From NCBI GenBank assembly GCA_001464055.1, contig LNET01000100.1:1-64000 (forward strand): a DNA stretch of 64,000 bases. Direction: 5' to 3'. This document shows, one piece after another, positions 9,497 to 19,395 of the stretch. Numbering within the stretch: the stretch's first letter is position 1; each line of letters begins with the position of its first letter. A model generated the notes under the pieces. That model had not been told where the DNA came from and made no database searches. It saw only the letters and a program-made list of their open reading frames with translations. Position numbers and translations under genes: made by a program. This DNA comes from Burkholderiales bacterium Ga0077543. Lineage in GTDB: Bacteria; Pseudomonadota; Gammaproteobacteria; Burkholderiales; Burkholderiaceae_C.

Positions 9497-11311
9497 ATGG
9501 ACACCCGCACCTCGCCCATCCGCCTGCGCATCACCCAGCTGCGCGAAGTGCTGGCCCAGCAGGGCGTGCACGCCCTGCTGGTGCCGTCCAGCGATCCGCA
9601 CATCAGCGAATACCTGCCCGAACGCTGGCAGGGCCGGCAGTGGCTGTCGGGCTTCACCGGCAGCATGGGCACGCTGGTGGTCAGCGTCGACGAGGCCGTG
9701 GTCTTCGCCGACAGCCGCTACTGGGTGCAGGCCGAAGCCGAACTGGCCGGCACCGGGGTGGCGCTGGTGAAGATCGCCACCGGCGCATCGGTCGACCATG
9801 TGCACTGGCTTGCCCGCCAGGTGCCGCGCGGCGGCACGGTGGCGGTGGACGGCCAGGTGCTGGGACTGGGCGCGGCGCAATTGCTGAAGTCGGTGCTCGA
9901 CGCCGCCGGCGTGAACCTGCGCACCGACCTGGACCTGCTCGACAGCATCTGGCCCGACCGCCCCGGCCTGCCCTCCGCCCCCGTGTACGAACACGCCGCG
10001 CCCCAGGCTCCGCTGGCGCGCACGGCCAAGCTGGCTGCGGTGCGCGAAGCCATGGCCAGGCATGGCGCGACACACCATTTCGTTTCGACCGTCGACGACA
10101 TCGCCTGGATCACCAACCTGCGCGGCAGCGACGTTTCCTACAACCCGGTCTTCCTGGCCCACCTGCTGGTGACATTGACACGGGCCACCCTCTTCGTCGG
10201 CGAAGGCAAGCTGCCGACGGCCCTGGCCGCGCGGCTGCAGGCCGACGGCCTGGCCTTGGCGCCCTACGGCGACGCAGCCCAGGCGCTGGCCGCCCTGGGC
10301 GGGCCCGACGGGGAACAGACCCTGCTGCTCGATCCCAAGCGCGTCACCCTGGCCTTCCGCCAGCAGGTGGGCACGGGCTGTGCCGTGGTCGAAGCCATCA
10401 ACCCCAGCACGCTGCTGAAGAGCCGCAAGACCGCAGAAGAAGCGGCCTTCATCCGCGAAGCCATGGCCGAGGACGGCGCCGCGATGTGCGAGTTCTACGC
10501 CTGGTTCGAAGCCGCACTGGCCCGTGGCGAAGCGCTGACCGAATTGACGGTGGACGAACAGCTGAGCGCCGCCCGCGCCCGCCGCGCCGGCTTCGTGGGC
10601 CTGAGCTTCCCTGTGATTGCCGGCTACAACGCCAACGGCGCGATGCCGCACTACCGCGCCACGCCCGATGCCTTCGCCGCCATTGCCGGCGACGGCCTGC
10701 TGCTCATCGACAGCGGCGGCCAGTACCTGGGCGGCACCACCGACATCACCCGCGTCTGGCCCATCGGCACCGTGACCCCGGCGATGAAGCGCGACTACAC
10801 CCTGGTTCTGAAAGGCACGATGAACCTGAGCCGGGCGCGATTTCCACGCGGCACGCTCAGCCCCATGCTCGACAGCCTGGCGCGCGCGCCGCTGTGGGCC
10901 GAAGGCATCGAGTTCGGTCACGGCACCGGCCACGGCGTGGGCTACTTCCTGAACGTGCACGAAGGCCCGCAAAGCATCAGCAAGGCCATCCCCGACGCCA
11001 ACATGGCGATGGAGCCGGGCATGGTCACCAGCATCGAACCCGGTGTCTACCGGCCGGGCCAGTGGGGTGTGCGCATCGAGAACCTGGTGATGAACGTGCC
11101 CGCACCCACCGACGGCGTGTTCGGCGAGTTCCTCGAGTTCGAGACCCTGACGCTTTGCCCCATCGACACCCGCTGCATCGACCGGGGCCTGATGCGCGCC
11201 GACGAACTGGCCTGGCTCAACGCTTACCACGCCACCGTGCGCGAACGGCTGGCTCCGCGCGTGCAGGGCGACGCTCTGGCCTGGCTGATGGCTCGTACCG
11301 AGCCGATCTGA
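9497..11311 (+). CDS. pepP: Xaa-Pro aminopeptidase (M24B, long form)
   Basis: Dinuclear-metal peptidase that removes an N-terminal residue ahead of proline. The 604-residue product is the three-domain long form: two creatinase-like N-terminal domains, then the pita-bread catalytic domain from about residue 320. Metal ligands are visible in LLIDSGGQY and TTDITR (two Asp), GHGTGHGVG (His), IEPGVY (Glu) and RIENL (Glu). It starts at ATG 9497 behind CGGAG. Soluble, no signal peptide. The gene symbol denotes the family; the length matches APP1-type enzymes better than short PepP. Confidence 0.88.
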   Translation: MDTRTSPIRLRITQLREVLAQQGVHALLVPSSDPHISEYLPERWQGRQWLSGFTGSMGTLVVSVDEAVVFADSRYWVQAEAELAGTGVALVKIATGASVDHVHWLARQVPRGGTVAVDGQVLGLGAAQLLKSVLDAAGVNLRTDLDLLDSIWPDRPGLPSAPVYEHAAPQAPLARTAKLAAVREAMARHGATHHFVSTVDDIAWITNLRGSDVSYNPVFLAHLLVTLTRATLFVGEGKLPTALAARLQADGLALAPYGDAAQALAALGGPDGEQTLLLDPKRVTLAFRQQVGTGCAVVEAINPSTLLKSRKTAEEAAFIREAMAEDGAAMCEFYAWFEAALARGEALTELTVDEQLSAARARRAGFVGLSFPVIAGYNANGAMPHYRATPDAFAAIAGDGLLLIDSGGQYLGGTTDITRVWPIGTVTPAMKRDYTLVLKGTMNLSRARFPRGTLSPMLDSLARAPLWAEGIEFGHGTGHGVGYFLNVHEGPQSISKAIPDANMAMEPGMVTSIEPGVYRPGQWGVRIENLVMNVPAPTDGVFGEFLEFETLTLCPIDTRCIDRGLMRADELAWLNAYHATVRERLAPRVQGDALAWLMARTEPI

Positions 11312-11325
11312 CACTGCGGCGGCTC

Positions 11326-12354
11326 CTAGGCTGCGAACTCCCGAGCTCCAGTCGCGATGACAACACGATTGCGGCCCTTGCGCTTGGCCTCGTAGAGCGC
11401 ATCGTCGGCCGCGGCCAGCCACGGGCTGGCCACCTGCCCCGGAACCTGCAGGCTCAGGCCGATGCTGACGGTGACGCACAGTCCAGGCACCAGTTCAGTG
11501 TTCTCCACGCGCTGGCGCAGGTCTTCGGCCACCCGGCGCGCGTCGTCGGGCTGGATGCGGGGCAGCAGCAGCACAAATTCCTCGCCACCCGTCCGGAACA
11601 ACTGGTCGCCTTCACGCTTGCGCTGGTTGATCAGCCGCACCAGCGCCTTCAACACCTCGTCGCCGACGCCATGGCCATGGCGGTCGTTGACGGTCTTGAA
11701 GTGGTCGATGTCCAGCGCCAGCAGCACGTTCGGTAGACGTCCGCTGCCGGACGGGGGCTGCATCCGTGCCAGCTGATCCTCGAAGTAGCGGCGATTCCAG
11801 GCGCCCGTCAGGGGATCGGTGATGGCCTGCTGCACCAGGGCCGTCTGAAGTTCACCGATGACACTGAGCACGACATTGATCATCGCCAGGGTCAGGGCGA
11901 TGGCGGCAAAGGCCCGCAGGCCGGCGCTGACGCCGACGATCGAATAGACCGCCGCGGGCACCGCCAGCGCCATCAGCAGGCCTGCCACCTGCGCCTGTGG
12001 GCGCGGCAACAGGAAATAGCCGATGAACAAGGCCGGGAAGGCCCAGACGACGGTGTTCAGCCCCTGCACCAGCACCGAAGCCAGCACGGCACAGCAGAAC
12101 GCCATCACCATGATCCACATCGGCACTGGCGCGGCGCGGCCCTGGCTGAGCCGGTAGCCGTTGACGAACAGCACCGCCTGCGCCAGAGCCACCATCGCTC
12201 CGATGGCGTAGCGTCCGACGATGAAGTGATTGATGGTGAACGGCAGCAGCAGCAATGCCGAAAAGACGCACAGCTGCTGCGCAATGCGGTCGCGATAGGC
12301 AGCAAGCGAATCTTCAGCCCACAGATGCTTCCAGGACACCAGCCAGCGTTTCAT
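11326..12354 (-). CDS. Membrane diguanylate cyclase (7TM-like plus GGDEF)
   Basis: Makes cyclic di-GMP from two GTP. The 342-residue product has about six hydrophobic segments in residues 30-175, a short linker with ITDPLTGAWNRR, then a GGDEF domain with the active-site GGEEF. The inhibitory I-site is intact (REGD five residues before GGEEF), so product inhibition is expected. The membrane part is not a recognised MASE domain by eye. It lies 47 bp downstream of a close paralogue in the same direction, a tandem duplication. A sigma-28-like site precedes the ATG. Confidence 0.9.
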   Translation of the reverse strand: MKRWLVSWKHLWAEDSLAAYRDRIAQQLCVFSALLLLPFTINHFIVGRYAIGAMVALAQAVLFVNGYRLSQGRAAPVPMWIMVMAFCCAVLASVLVQGLNTVVWAFPALFIGYFLLPRPQAQVAGLLMALAVPAAVYSIVGVSAGLRAFAAIALTLAMINVVLSVIGELQTALVQQAITDPLTGAWNRRYFEDQLARMQPPSGSGRLPNVLLALDIDHFKTVNDRHGHGVGDEVLKALVRLINQRKREGDQLFRTGGEEFVLLLPRIQPDDARRVAEDLRQRVENTELVPGLCVTVSIGLSLQVPGQVASPWLAAADDALYEAKRKGRNRVVIATGAREFAA

Positions 12355-12361
12355 CCCGCAG

Positions 12362-12388
12362 ATTTCGGCATCCGGCGGCGCAGCTTGA
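12362..12388 (-). promoter_or_regulatory. Sigma-28-like promoter before diguanylate cyclase gene
   Basis: On the minus strand TCAAG (12388-12384), 14 nt, GCCGAAAT (12369-12362), then 7 nt to the ATG. The FliA consensus is TAAAG/TCAAG, 14 nt, GCCGATAA. The site leaves almost no leader and no ribosome site. Confidence 0.5.
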
Positions 12389-12401
12389 GCGCCCGGCGAC
12401 T

Positions 12402-13424
12402 TCAGGCGGCTGCAGCCATCACCCGGTTGCGGCCGGCACGCTTGGCAGCGTAGAGCGCCGTGTCGGCGCGCTTCAGCCAGGTTCGCGTGTCCTGGCCCGG
12501 GTGCAGCACGCTCACGCCGATGCTGACCGTCACGCGATGGTCGGGCAGCAAGGGGCTGGCGGCAATGCGTTCGCGCAGTTCCTCGGCCATCTGCAGCGCC
12601 GCCGCTTCGTCGATGCGGGGCAGCAGCAGCATGAATTCCTCGCCACCTGTACGGAACAACAGGTCACTGCTGCGCTTGCGCGAGTTCAGCACTGCCACGA
12701 GCCGGCGCAGGACCTCGTCGCCGACGTCATGGCCGTGCCCGTCGTTGATGTCCTTGAAGTGGTCGACATCCAGCGCCAGCAAGGCGTTGCCGGGTCCGGG
12801 CGTCGCCGGCGCAGGGCCTGGGCGAACCAGTTCGTCCAGGCGGGTCTGCAGATGGCGGCGGTTGTAGGCGCCCGTCAGCGGGTCGGTGACCGCCTGCGCC
12901 AGCAAGGCCTGCTGAAGTTCACCCAACAGGCTCAGCACGATGTTGATCATCAGCACCACGAACACCTGCGACAGCAGCACGCGCAGCATGAGCCCTGTCC
13001 CCAGCACCGGCCAGGCCAAAACCGCCACGCCGGTCACCAGCACCGCGGTCAGCAGGGTGGCCACGTAACGCGGCAGGGCGAAATAGGCCACGAATATGAG
13101 CGGAAAGCTCCAAAGCACACCCACCATGCCCTGCAAGTGCACCGAGGCCAGCACGGCCAGCACCAGCAGCACCGCCATCACCGGCAAGGGCAGGCGCGAC
13201 GAGGCGCCGTGCCGCATGCTCCAGTTCGTCAGCAGCAGCAGCGCGACGACCGTGCCGTTCATGGCCACCAGCGGCCAGTTGCGGTTGAAGAGATGGATGC
13301 TCGTGATGCCCAGCAGCATCAGCCCGCCCAGCAGGCACAGGCTCCTGACGATGGCATGGCGATGCTCGGCCAGCGCATCGTTGCGCTGGTCGATGGCCTT
13401 GAACAGCGCAACGAATGAATCCAC
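12402..13424 (-). CDS. Membrane diguanylate cyclase, paralogue of the next gene
   Basis: 340 residues: about six membrane segments in residues 25-180, the linker VTDPLTGAYNRR, then GGDEF with the active-site GGEEF and an intact I-site RSSD. It aligns along its whole length with the downstream cyclase (same HxxDxGDEVL block and TGGEEF context), so the two are tandem duplicates that may sense different signals through diverged membrane parts. The start is GTG 13424. It follows hutH by 57 bp but is functionally unrelated to it. Confidence 0.88.
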   Translation of the reverse strand: MDSFVALFKAIDQRNDALAEHRHAIVRSLCLLGGLMLLGITSIHLFNRNWPLVAMNGTVVALLLLTNWSMRHGASSRLPLPVMAVLLVLAVLASVHLQGMVGVLWSFPLIFVAYFALPRYVATLLTAVLVTGVAVLAWPVLGTGLMLRVLLSQVFVVLMINIVLSLLGELQQALLAQAVTDPLTGAYNRRHLQTRLDELVRPGPAPATPGPGNALLALDVDHFKDINDGHGHDVGDEVLRRLVAVLNSRKRSSDLLFRTGGEEFMLLLPRIDEAAALQMAEELRERIAASPLLPDHRVTVSIGVSVLHPGQDTRTWLKRADTALYAAKRAGRNRVMAAAA

Positions 13425-13431
13425 GCCACGG

Positions 13432-13458
13432 ACATCGGCTGGCGTTCTCCAGGATGAA
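13432..13458 (-). promoter_or_regulatory. Weak sigma-28-like site before second cyclase gene
   Basis: On the minus strand TTCAT, 14 nt, GCCGATGT, then 7 nt to the GTG start. The -35 half is poor, but the geometry is the same as at the paralogue. Confidence 0.3.
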
Positions 13459-13481
13459 GTCTGGTCGCTTCCGAACCCGGA

Positions 13482-15086
13482 TCAAGTGCCGAATAGTGCC
13501 TGCCCGCCCAAGCTGGCCAGCATCGCACCGGCCTGCCCGCTGCGCACCAGCCGGCTGGCGTTTTCGATGTCGGGCGCCAGATAGCGGTCCTGCGGCATCG
13601 CCGCACAGTCCTGGCGCAGCAGCGCATGCGCGGCTTCCAGCGGCGCAGAACTGCGCAGCGGCCGCAGGAACTCGATACCCTGGGCGGCGGCCAGCCATTC
13701 GATTCCCAGGATATGCGCCACGTTGTCGATCATTGGCAGCAGGCGCCGCGCCGCGAAGGTGGCCATCGAGACATGGTCTTCCTGGTTGGCGCTGGTGGGC
13801 AGGCTGTCGACGCTGGCCGGGTGGGCCAGGCTCTTGTTTTCGCTGGCCAGCGCGGCGGCGGTGACGTGGGCAATCATGAAACCGCTGTTCAGCCCGGCGT
13901 TGGCGGTCAGGAAGGGTGGCAGGCGCGAAACGTTGCTGTCGATCAGCATGGCGATGCGGCGTTCGGCGATCGCACCCACTTCGGCGATGGCGCAAGCCAT
14001 CGCATCGGCCGCCAGCGCCACCGGTTCGGCGTGGAAGTTGCCACCGGAAATGATTCCCCCCCCGATGCGACCTGTGGCGGCCGCTTGAGCATCGACATCG
14101 CTGCGCTCGTCGACGAACACCAGGGGGTTGTCGGTGACGGCATTGGCTTCGCGCAGCAGCACGCCGGCCGCATGGCGCAGCTGGTCCAGGCAGGCGCCCA
14201 CCACCTGGGGCTGGCAGCGCAGGCAGTAGGGGTCCTGCACCCGGTCGTCGCCTTCCTCGTGGGAAGCGCGGATGGCGCTTCCGGCCAGGAGCGCGCGGTA
14301 GTGCTGCGCCACGTCGATCTGTCCGGGCTGGCCGCGCAGCGCGTGGATGCGCGGGTCGAAGGGGCCGTCGCTGCCACGCGCGGCATCCACCGTCAGCGCG
14401 CCGATCACGAGCGCGGCTTCGAGCACGGGCTCGAAACTGAACAGCGCGTGCAGGGCAAGCGCGGTGCTGGTCTGGGTGCCGTTGATCAGCGCCAGGCCTT
14501 CCTTGGCCGACAGCACCAGCGGCGCGATGCCATGCTGGCGCAGCACGGCCGCTGCGGGCACGCGCCGGCCTTCGACCAGGAACTCGCCCTCGCCCAGCAA
14601 GGCCAGCGTCATGTGCGCCAGCGGCGCGAGGTCGCCACTGGCGCCCACGCTGCCCTGGCTGGGCACGAAGGGCACGAGGCCGGCGTTGTACACCGCCAGC
14701 AGGGTGTCGATGACGACCGGCCGCACGCCAGAAACCCCACGCGCCAGGCTGGCGGCCTTGGTTGCCAGCATCACGCGCAGCACGGCCGGTGCCAGCGGTT
14801 CGCCCACGCCCACGCTGTGGCTGCGGATCAGGTTCAGCTGCAGCGTGGCCAGGTCGGCTTCGCTGATGCGTGTACTGGCCAGCTTGCCGAAGCCGGTGTT
14901 GACGCCATACACCGCAGCACTACCTTCGGCGGCGGCCTTCACCACCGCGGCGCTGGCCAGGATGGCGGGCAGCGCACGCGGGTCCATGACCAGCGGCTGC
15001 GGCCGCGCAGCGGTCACGGCGGCATCGGTGCTGCCGTGGATGGCGCGCAGTTCTTCCAGTGTCAGCTCACCCGGGCGCAGCAGCAT
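13482..15086 (-). CDS. hutH: Histidine ammonia-lyase
   Basis: Converts L-histidine to trans-urocanate and ammonia, the first step of histidine breakdown. The 534-residue product carries the Ala-Ser-Gly triad that forms the MIO cofactor (A149-S150-G151 in [12 protein letters not shown]). The selectivity pair is Ser-His (89-90 in IRSHSVGVG), as in histidine lyases; tyrosine lyases have His-Leu there. This matters because a PYP gene elsewhere in the window would need p-coumarate. The start ATG 15086 overlaps the hutU stop by one base (TGATG), so the two are coupled. Confidence 0.95.
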   Translation of the reverse strand: MLLRPGELTLEELRAIHGSTDAAVTAARPQPLVMDPRALPAILASAAVVKAAAEGSAAVYGVNTGFGKLASTRISEADLATLQLNLIRSHSVGVGEPLAPAVLRVMLATKAASLARGVSGVRPVVIDTLLAVYNAGLVPFVPSQGSVGASGDLAPLAHMTLALLGEGEFLVEGRRVPAAAVLRQHGIAPLVLSAKEGLALINGTQTSTALALHALFSFEPVLEAALVIGALTVDAARGSDGPFDPRIHALRGQPGQIDVAQHYRALLAGSAIRASHEEGDDRVQDPYCLRCQPQVVGACLDQLRHAAGVLLREANAVTDNPLVFVDERSDVDAQAAATGRIGGGIISGGNFHAEPVALAADAMACAIAEVGAIAERRIAMLIDSNVSRLPPFLTANAGLNSGFMIAHVTAAALASENKSLAHPASVDSLPTSANQEDHVSMATFAARRLLPMIDNVAHILGIEWLAAAQGIEFLRPLRSSAPLEAAHALLRQDCAAMPQDRYLAPDIENASRLVRSGQAGAMLASLGGQALFGT

Positions 15087-16837
15087 CAGGCCTTCTCCTG
15101 CACTGCGAGCATCGGCAGGTCCAGGCCCTGTTCGGTGGCGCATTGGCGGGCACTGTCGTAACCGGCATCGGCATGGCGCATCACGCCGGTGCCAGGGTCG
15201 TTCCACAGCACACGTTCGATGCGCCTGGCGGCCTCCGGCGTGCCGTCGCAGACGATGACCACGCCACTGTGCTGGCTGTAGCCCATGCCCACGCCGCCGC
15301 CATGGTGCAGGCTGACCCAGGTGGCGCCGCCGGCGGTGTTCAGCAGCGCGTTGAGCAGCGGCCAGTCGCTGACGGCGTCGCTGCCGTCCAGCATGCCTTC
15401 GGTCTCGCGGTTCGGGCTGGCGACGCTGCCGCTGTCCAGGTGGTCGCGGCCGATGACGATGGGCGCCTTGAGCTCGCCCGACTTCACCATGTCGTTGAAG
15501 GCCAGGCCGGCGCGGTGGCGCTCGCCCAGACCGATCCAGCAGATGCGCGCCGGCAGGCCCTGCAAGGCGATGCGTTCAGCGGCCATGTCCAGCCAGCGGT
15601 GCAGGTGGGTGTTGTCCGGGAAGAGCTCCTTCATCTTCGCGTCGGTCTTGCGGATGTCTTCCGGGTCGCCGCTCAGCGCCACCCAGCGGAACGGACCCAC
15701 GCCGCGGCAGAACAGCGGGCGGATGTACTGCGGCACGAAGCCCGGAATGTCGAACGCGTTCTTCACGCCGGCATCGAGGGCCACCTGGCGGATGTTGTTG
15801 CCGTAGTCGACCGTGGGCACGCCCATGGCCTGCAGGTCCAGCAAGGCCTGAACGTGCACGGCGCAGCTCTTGGCCGCGGCTACGCGCAGCGCGGCGTGCT
15901 GGCCGGCGTCGGCGCGGGCGGCCTGCCACTGTTCCACCGTCCAGCCGGCAGGCAGGTAGCCGTTGACCAGATCGTGGGCGCTGGTCTGGTCGGTGGCCAG
16001 GTCGGGCCGAATTTGCCCAGCTCGGCCACGGCGCACCAGCTCGGGCAGCACCTCGGCGGCATTGCCCAGCAGCGCGATCGACACCGCCTGCCTCAAAGCG
16101 GTGTACTTCGCCACCCGGGCCAGCGCGTCGTCCAGGTCGGTGGCCTGTTCATCGACATAGCGGCTGCGCAGCCGGAAGTCGATGCGGCTCTGCTGGCATT
16201 CGATGTTCAGGCTGACGGCGCCGGCAAAGGTGGCGGCCAGCGGCTGCGCGCCGCCCATGCCGCCCAGGCCGGCCGTGAGGATCCACTTGCCGGCCAGGCT
16301 GCCACCGAAGTGCTGCCGGCCGGCTTCGACGAAGGTTTCGTAAGTGCCCTGCACGATACCCTGGCTGCCGATGTAGATCCAGCTGCCGGCGGTCATCTGG
16401 CCGTACATCATCAGGCCCTTGCGGTCGAGCTCGTCGAAGTGTTCCCAGGTGGACCACTTCGGCACCAGGTTGGAGTTGGCGATCAGCACGCGCGGTGCGT
16501 CGGCATGGGTGCGGAACACGCCCACGGGCTTGCCGCTCTGCACCAGCAGGGTCTCGTCGGGCTGCAGCCGGCGCAGGCTGGCCGTGATGGCGTCGAAGCA
16601 GGCCCAGTTGCGCGCTGCCTTGCCGATGCCGCCGTAGACGACCAGGGCGTCGGGGTTTTCGGCGACTTCGGGGTCGAGGTTGTTGTGCAGCATGCGCAGC
16701 GCTGCCTCGGAAAGCCAGTTGACGCAGCTGATTTCAGTGCCGCGCGGTGCACGCACCGGGCGCGGGCCGGCGCTGGCGGCGGCGTTGCGGGCGGCAGACG
16801 CCGCGGCGGCTTCATGGATGCTGGACAGGTCGGTCAT
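15086..16837 (-). CDS. hutU: Urocanate hydratase
   Basis: NAD-dependent urocanase, turning urocanate into imidazolone propionate. It is 583 residues, slightly longer than the usual 555 or so, the extra being an Ala-rich N-terminus. The [10 protein letters not shown] loop binds NAD, and [15 protein letters not shown] is the signature segment. First gene of the hutU-hutH unit, divergent from hutC with 75 bp between the start codons. Confidence 0.97.
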   Translation of the reverse strand: MTDLSSIHEAAAASAARNAAASAGPRPVRAPRGTEISCVNWLSEAALRMLHNNLDPEVAENPDALVVYGGIGKAARNWACFDAITASLRRLQPDETLLVQSGKPVGVFRTHADAPRVLIANSNLVPKWSTWEHFDELDRKGLMMYGQMTAGSWIYIGSQGIVQGTYETFVEAGRQHFGGSLAGKWILTAGLGGMGGAQPLAATFAGAVSLNIECQQSRIDFRLRSRYVDEQATDLDDALARVAKYTALRQAVSIALLGNAAEVLPELVRRGRAGQIRPDLATDQTSAHDLVNGYLPAGWTVEQWQAARADAGQHAALRVAAAKSCAVHVQALLDLQAMGVPTVDYGNNIRQVALDAGVKNAFDIPGFVPQYIRPLFCRGVGPFRWVALSGDPEDIRKTDAKMKELFPDNTHLHRWLDMAAERIALQGLPARICWIGLGERHRAGLAFNDMVKSGELKAPIVIGRDHLDSGSVASPNRETEGMLDGSDAVSDWPLLNALLNTAGGATWVSLHHGGGVGMGYSQHSGVVIVCDGTPEAARRIERVLWNDPGTGVMRHADAGYDSARQCATEQGLDLPMLAVQEKA

Positions 16838-16869
16838 GGCGGGGCCCTGGTGTCGCTTGGGTGGCGTGG

Positions 16870-16905
16870 ACTCTACTTGTCTAGACAACTCTAGGCAAGT
16901 AGCAT
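16870..16905. promoter_or_regulatory. Overlapping divergent hut promoters with palindromic operator
   Basis: The plus strand has TTGTCT (16877-16882), 17 nt, TAGCAT (16900-16905), reading into hutC with only 7 nt to its ATG. The minus strand has TTGCCT (16898-16893), 17 nt, TAGAGT (16875-16870), reading into hutU. The perfect 12-bp palindrome TTGTCTAGACAA (16877-16888) covers the hutC -35 and the spacer of the hutU promoter, and an outer ACTTG/CAAGT pair (16875-16900) frames it. HutC-type GntR regulators bind such palindromes, so one repressor could shut both promoters. Confidence 0.7.
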
Positions 16906-16912
16906 ACAGACC

Positions 16913-17623
16913 ATGTTGACCCCTACCCTGGCGCCTTATGCCCGCGTCAAGCAATACCTGAAGCAGGGCCTGGCTGCCGGCCGCTGGCTGCCGGGCGCGC
17001 TGATGCCGTCCGAAGCCGAACTGGTGGCCGAATTCGGCGTCAGCCGCATGACCGTGAACCGTGCGCTGCGCGAACTGCAGGCCGAAGGGCTGGTGCAGCG
17101 CACCCAGGGCGTGGGCACCTTCGCCGGTGCCCTGCACCATGTCAGCAGCACGCTGAACATCCGCGACCTACATGCCGAAATCGAAGCCCGTGGCCATCGT
17201 CACCAGGCCGTCGTCCACCTGCAGCGCGCCGAGCCGGCCACCCTGGCCCTGGCCGGCCAGCTGGGCGTGGCCCCGGGTGCCGAGGTCTTTCACACCCTGA
17301 TCGTGCACCTGGACAACGGTGTGGCGCTGCAGTGCGAAGACCGCTATGTCAACCCGGCCTGCGCCCCTGGCTACCTGCAGGCCGACTTCACGCAGACCAC
17401 GCCCACGCAATACCTGTTCGGCGCCACGGCCTTGTGGCGGGCGCAGTACACCATCGAAGCCAGCCGGCCCACCGCCCAGGAAGCCCGGTTGCTGGCCATC
17501 GCGCCCGACGCCCCCTGCCTGGTGGTGGTGCGCCGCACCTTCACCGTGGACGCCGCCATCACCATCGCCCGGCTCGTTCACCCGGGTGCCCTCTACCAGC
17601 TGGAAGGTCAGTTCACACCATGA
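16913..17623 (+). CDS. hutC: Histidine-utilisation repressor (GntR/HutC)
   Basis: 236-residue GntR-family repressor: an N-terminal winged helix-turn-helix (residues 10-75, with [20 protein letters not shown]) and a C-terminal UTRA ligand domain, which in HutC binds urocanate and releases DNA. Divergent from hutU-hutH and first in hutC-hutD-hutI-hutF, so it is autoregulated if the palindrome upstream is its operator. The hutC stop overlaps hutD as ATGA. Confidence 0.93.
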   Translation: MLTPTLAPYARVKQYLKQGLAAGRWLPGALMPSEAELVAEFGVSRMTVNRALRELQAEGLVQRTQGVGTFAGALHHVSSTLNIRDLHAEIEARGHRHQAVVHLQRAEPATLALAGQLGVAPGAEVFHTLIVHLDNGVALQCEDRYVNPACAPGYLQADFTQTTPTQYLFGATALWRAQYTIEASRPTAQEARLLAIAPDAPCLVVVRRTFTVDAAITIARLVHPGALYQLEGQFTP

Positions 17624-18174
17624 GCATCCACCGTGTGAAACTGGCACAGGCACGTGAACAGGCCTGGCGCAACGGCGGCGGCAGCACGCGCGAACTGCTG
17701 GCCTGGCCACAGGTGCAGGCCTGGCAGGTGCGGGTGAGCGTGGCGCACATCGGCCAGGACGGGCCGTTCTCCGCCTTCCCCGGCATCGACCGCTGGTTCG
17801 CCGTGCTGGCCGGTGCGGGTGTGGTGCTGACGCTGGCGGATGGCGAGCGCCGCCTGTCTGCCGCATCGCGCCCGCTGGCCTTCGACGGCGCGGCCGCGCC
17901 CGGCTGCACGCTGGTGGGCGGCGCTACCGACGACCTGAACCTGATGGTGCGCCGCGGCATCGGACAAGGCGAGATGTGGCGTGCCGAGCCTGGTGCCAGC
18001 ATCGACGGCGCCACCCGCTGGCGCGCGGTGTATGCCGCCGGCGCCACCTCGGTCGACATCGACTTCCGCACCGAGACCCTGGCCGCGGGCGACCTGCTGT
18101 GGTCCGACACTGCCGACCCCGAGCCCTGGCTGGTGCACGGCGCCGGCCCGGCCTTCTGCATGGCGGTGCGCTGA
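17620..18174 (+). CDS. hutD: HutD family protein
   Basis: 184-residue bicupin-fold protein found in hut clusters. Its role in Pseudomonas is thought to be to limit or govern hut expression, possibly by binding urocanate or formimidoylglutamate; the mechanism is unsettled. Signature WRNGGGSTRELL near residue 14 and FPGIDRWFAVLAG near residue 50. The start ATG 17620 overlaps the hutC stop; hutI starts directly after its stop. Confidence 0.92.
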   Translation: MSIHRVKLAQAREQAWRNGGGSTRELLAWPQVQAWQVRVSVAHIGQDGPFSAFPGIDRWFAVLAGAGVVLTLADGERRLSAASRPLAFDGAAAPGCTLVGGATDDLNLMVRRGIGQGEMWRAEPGASIDGATRWRAVYAAGATSVDIDFRTETLAAGDLLWSDTADPEPWLVHGAGPAFCMAVR

Positions 18175-19395
18175 ATGACGACGCCGCTGCACCTGTGGCG
18201 CAACGCCCGGCTGGTGACGCTGGACGGGCCGCGTGGCTGGGGTTTGGTCGAGGGTGGTGCACTGCTCGTGGGCGGCGACAGACTGCACTGGGTCGGCCCG
18301 ATGGCTGAACTGAACCGGTCAGGTTCGGCCGGCCCGGACATCGTTGCCGAACACGACCTGGGTGGCGCGCTCGTCACGCCCGGCCTGGTGGACTGCCACA
18401 CCCACCTGGTCTATGGCGGCCAGCGGGCGCAGGAATTCGAAGCACGGCTGAACGGTGCCAGCTACGAAGACATCGCCAAGGCCGGCGGCGGCATACGCTC
18501 GACCATGGCGGCCACGCGCGCAGCCAGCGGTGATGAACTCTTCGCGAGCGCCGCCCAACGCGCCCGCGGCTTCATGGCCGAAGGCGTGACGACGATGGAG
18601 ATCAAGTCCGGCTACGGCCTGAACGAAGCCGACGAGGCCCGCTGCCTGACGGTGGCCCGCCGCCTGGGGCGCGAACTGAGCCTGGGCGTACGCACCACTT
18701 CGCTGGGCGCGCACGCACTGCCCCCGGAATTCGAAGGCCGCCCCGACGACTACATCGCCGCCGTCTGCCGCTGGCTGCCGGCCCAGCAGGCCGCGGGCCT
18801 GGTCGACGCCGTGGACGCCTTTTGCGACCGCATCGGCTTCACGCCCGCGCAGACGCGTCGTGTCTTCGAAGCCGCCCAGGCGCTGGGCCTGCCCGTGAAG
18901 CTGCACGCCGAACAGCTGAGCGACCAGCAGGGCGCCGTGCTCGCCGCCGAATTCAAGGCGCTGAGCTGCGACCACCTGGAACACCTGTCGCCCGCGGGCG
19001 TGCAAGCGATGGCCGCCGCCGGCACCGTGGCCGTGCTGCTGCCGGGCGCCTGCTACTTCCTGCGCGACACCACCCTGCCCCCGGTGCAGGCCCTGCGCGA
19101 CGCCGGCGTGCCCATGGCCGTGGCCAGCGACCACAACCCCGGCTCCTGCCCCACCGGCAGCCTGCGGCTGATGTTGAACATGGCCTGCACCCTGTTCCGC
19201 CTGACACCCGAAGAAGCCTTGCGCGGCGCCACCACCGTGGGCGCGCTCGCACTGGGCCTGCACGACCGCGGCGTGCTGCGCGCCGGGCTGCGTGCCGACT
19301 TCGCAGTCTGGGATCTGTCGCACCCCAGCGAGCTGGCCTACGGCTTCGGCGGCAACCCCTGCCGTCGGGTGGTGGCCGGCGGCGTCGAACGATGA
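18175..19395 (+). CDS. hutI: Imidazolonepropionase
   Basis: Metal-dependent amidohydrolase that opens imidazolone propionate to N-formimidoyl-L-glutamate. It is 406 residues with the HxH metal pair at H75/H77 ([10 protein letters not shown]), LHAEQLSD carrying a further metal His, and SDHNPGSCP with the catalytic Asp. Its stop overlaps hutF as ATGA. Confidence 0.96.
   Translation: MTTPLHLWRNARLVTLDGPRGWGLVEGGALLVGGDRLHWVGPMAELNRSGSAGPDIVAEHDLGGALVTPGLVDCHTHLVYGGQRAQEFEARLNGASYEDIAKAGGGIRSTMAATRAASGDELFASAAQRARGFMAEGVTTMEIKSGYGLNEADEARCLTVARRLGRELSLGVRTTSLGAHALPPEFEGRPDDYIAAVCRWLPAQQAAGLVDAVDAFCDRIGFTPAQTRRVFEAAQALGLPVKLHAEQLSDQQGAVLAAEFKALSCDHLEHLSPAGVQAMAAAGTVAVLLPGACYFLRDTTLPPVQALRDAGVPMAVASDHNPGSCPTGSLRLMLNMACTLFRLTPEEALRGATTVGALALGLHDRGVLRAGLRADFAVWDLSHPSELAYGFGGNPCRRVVAGGVER

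Noticed and set aside
13482-15086. hutH as the tyrosine ammonia-lyase that feeds PYP
   Set aside because: The Ser-His selectivity pair and the hut context fit histidine lyase.
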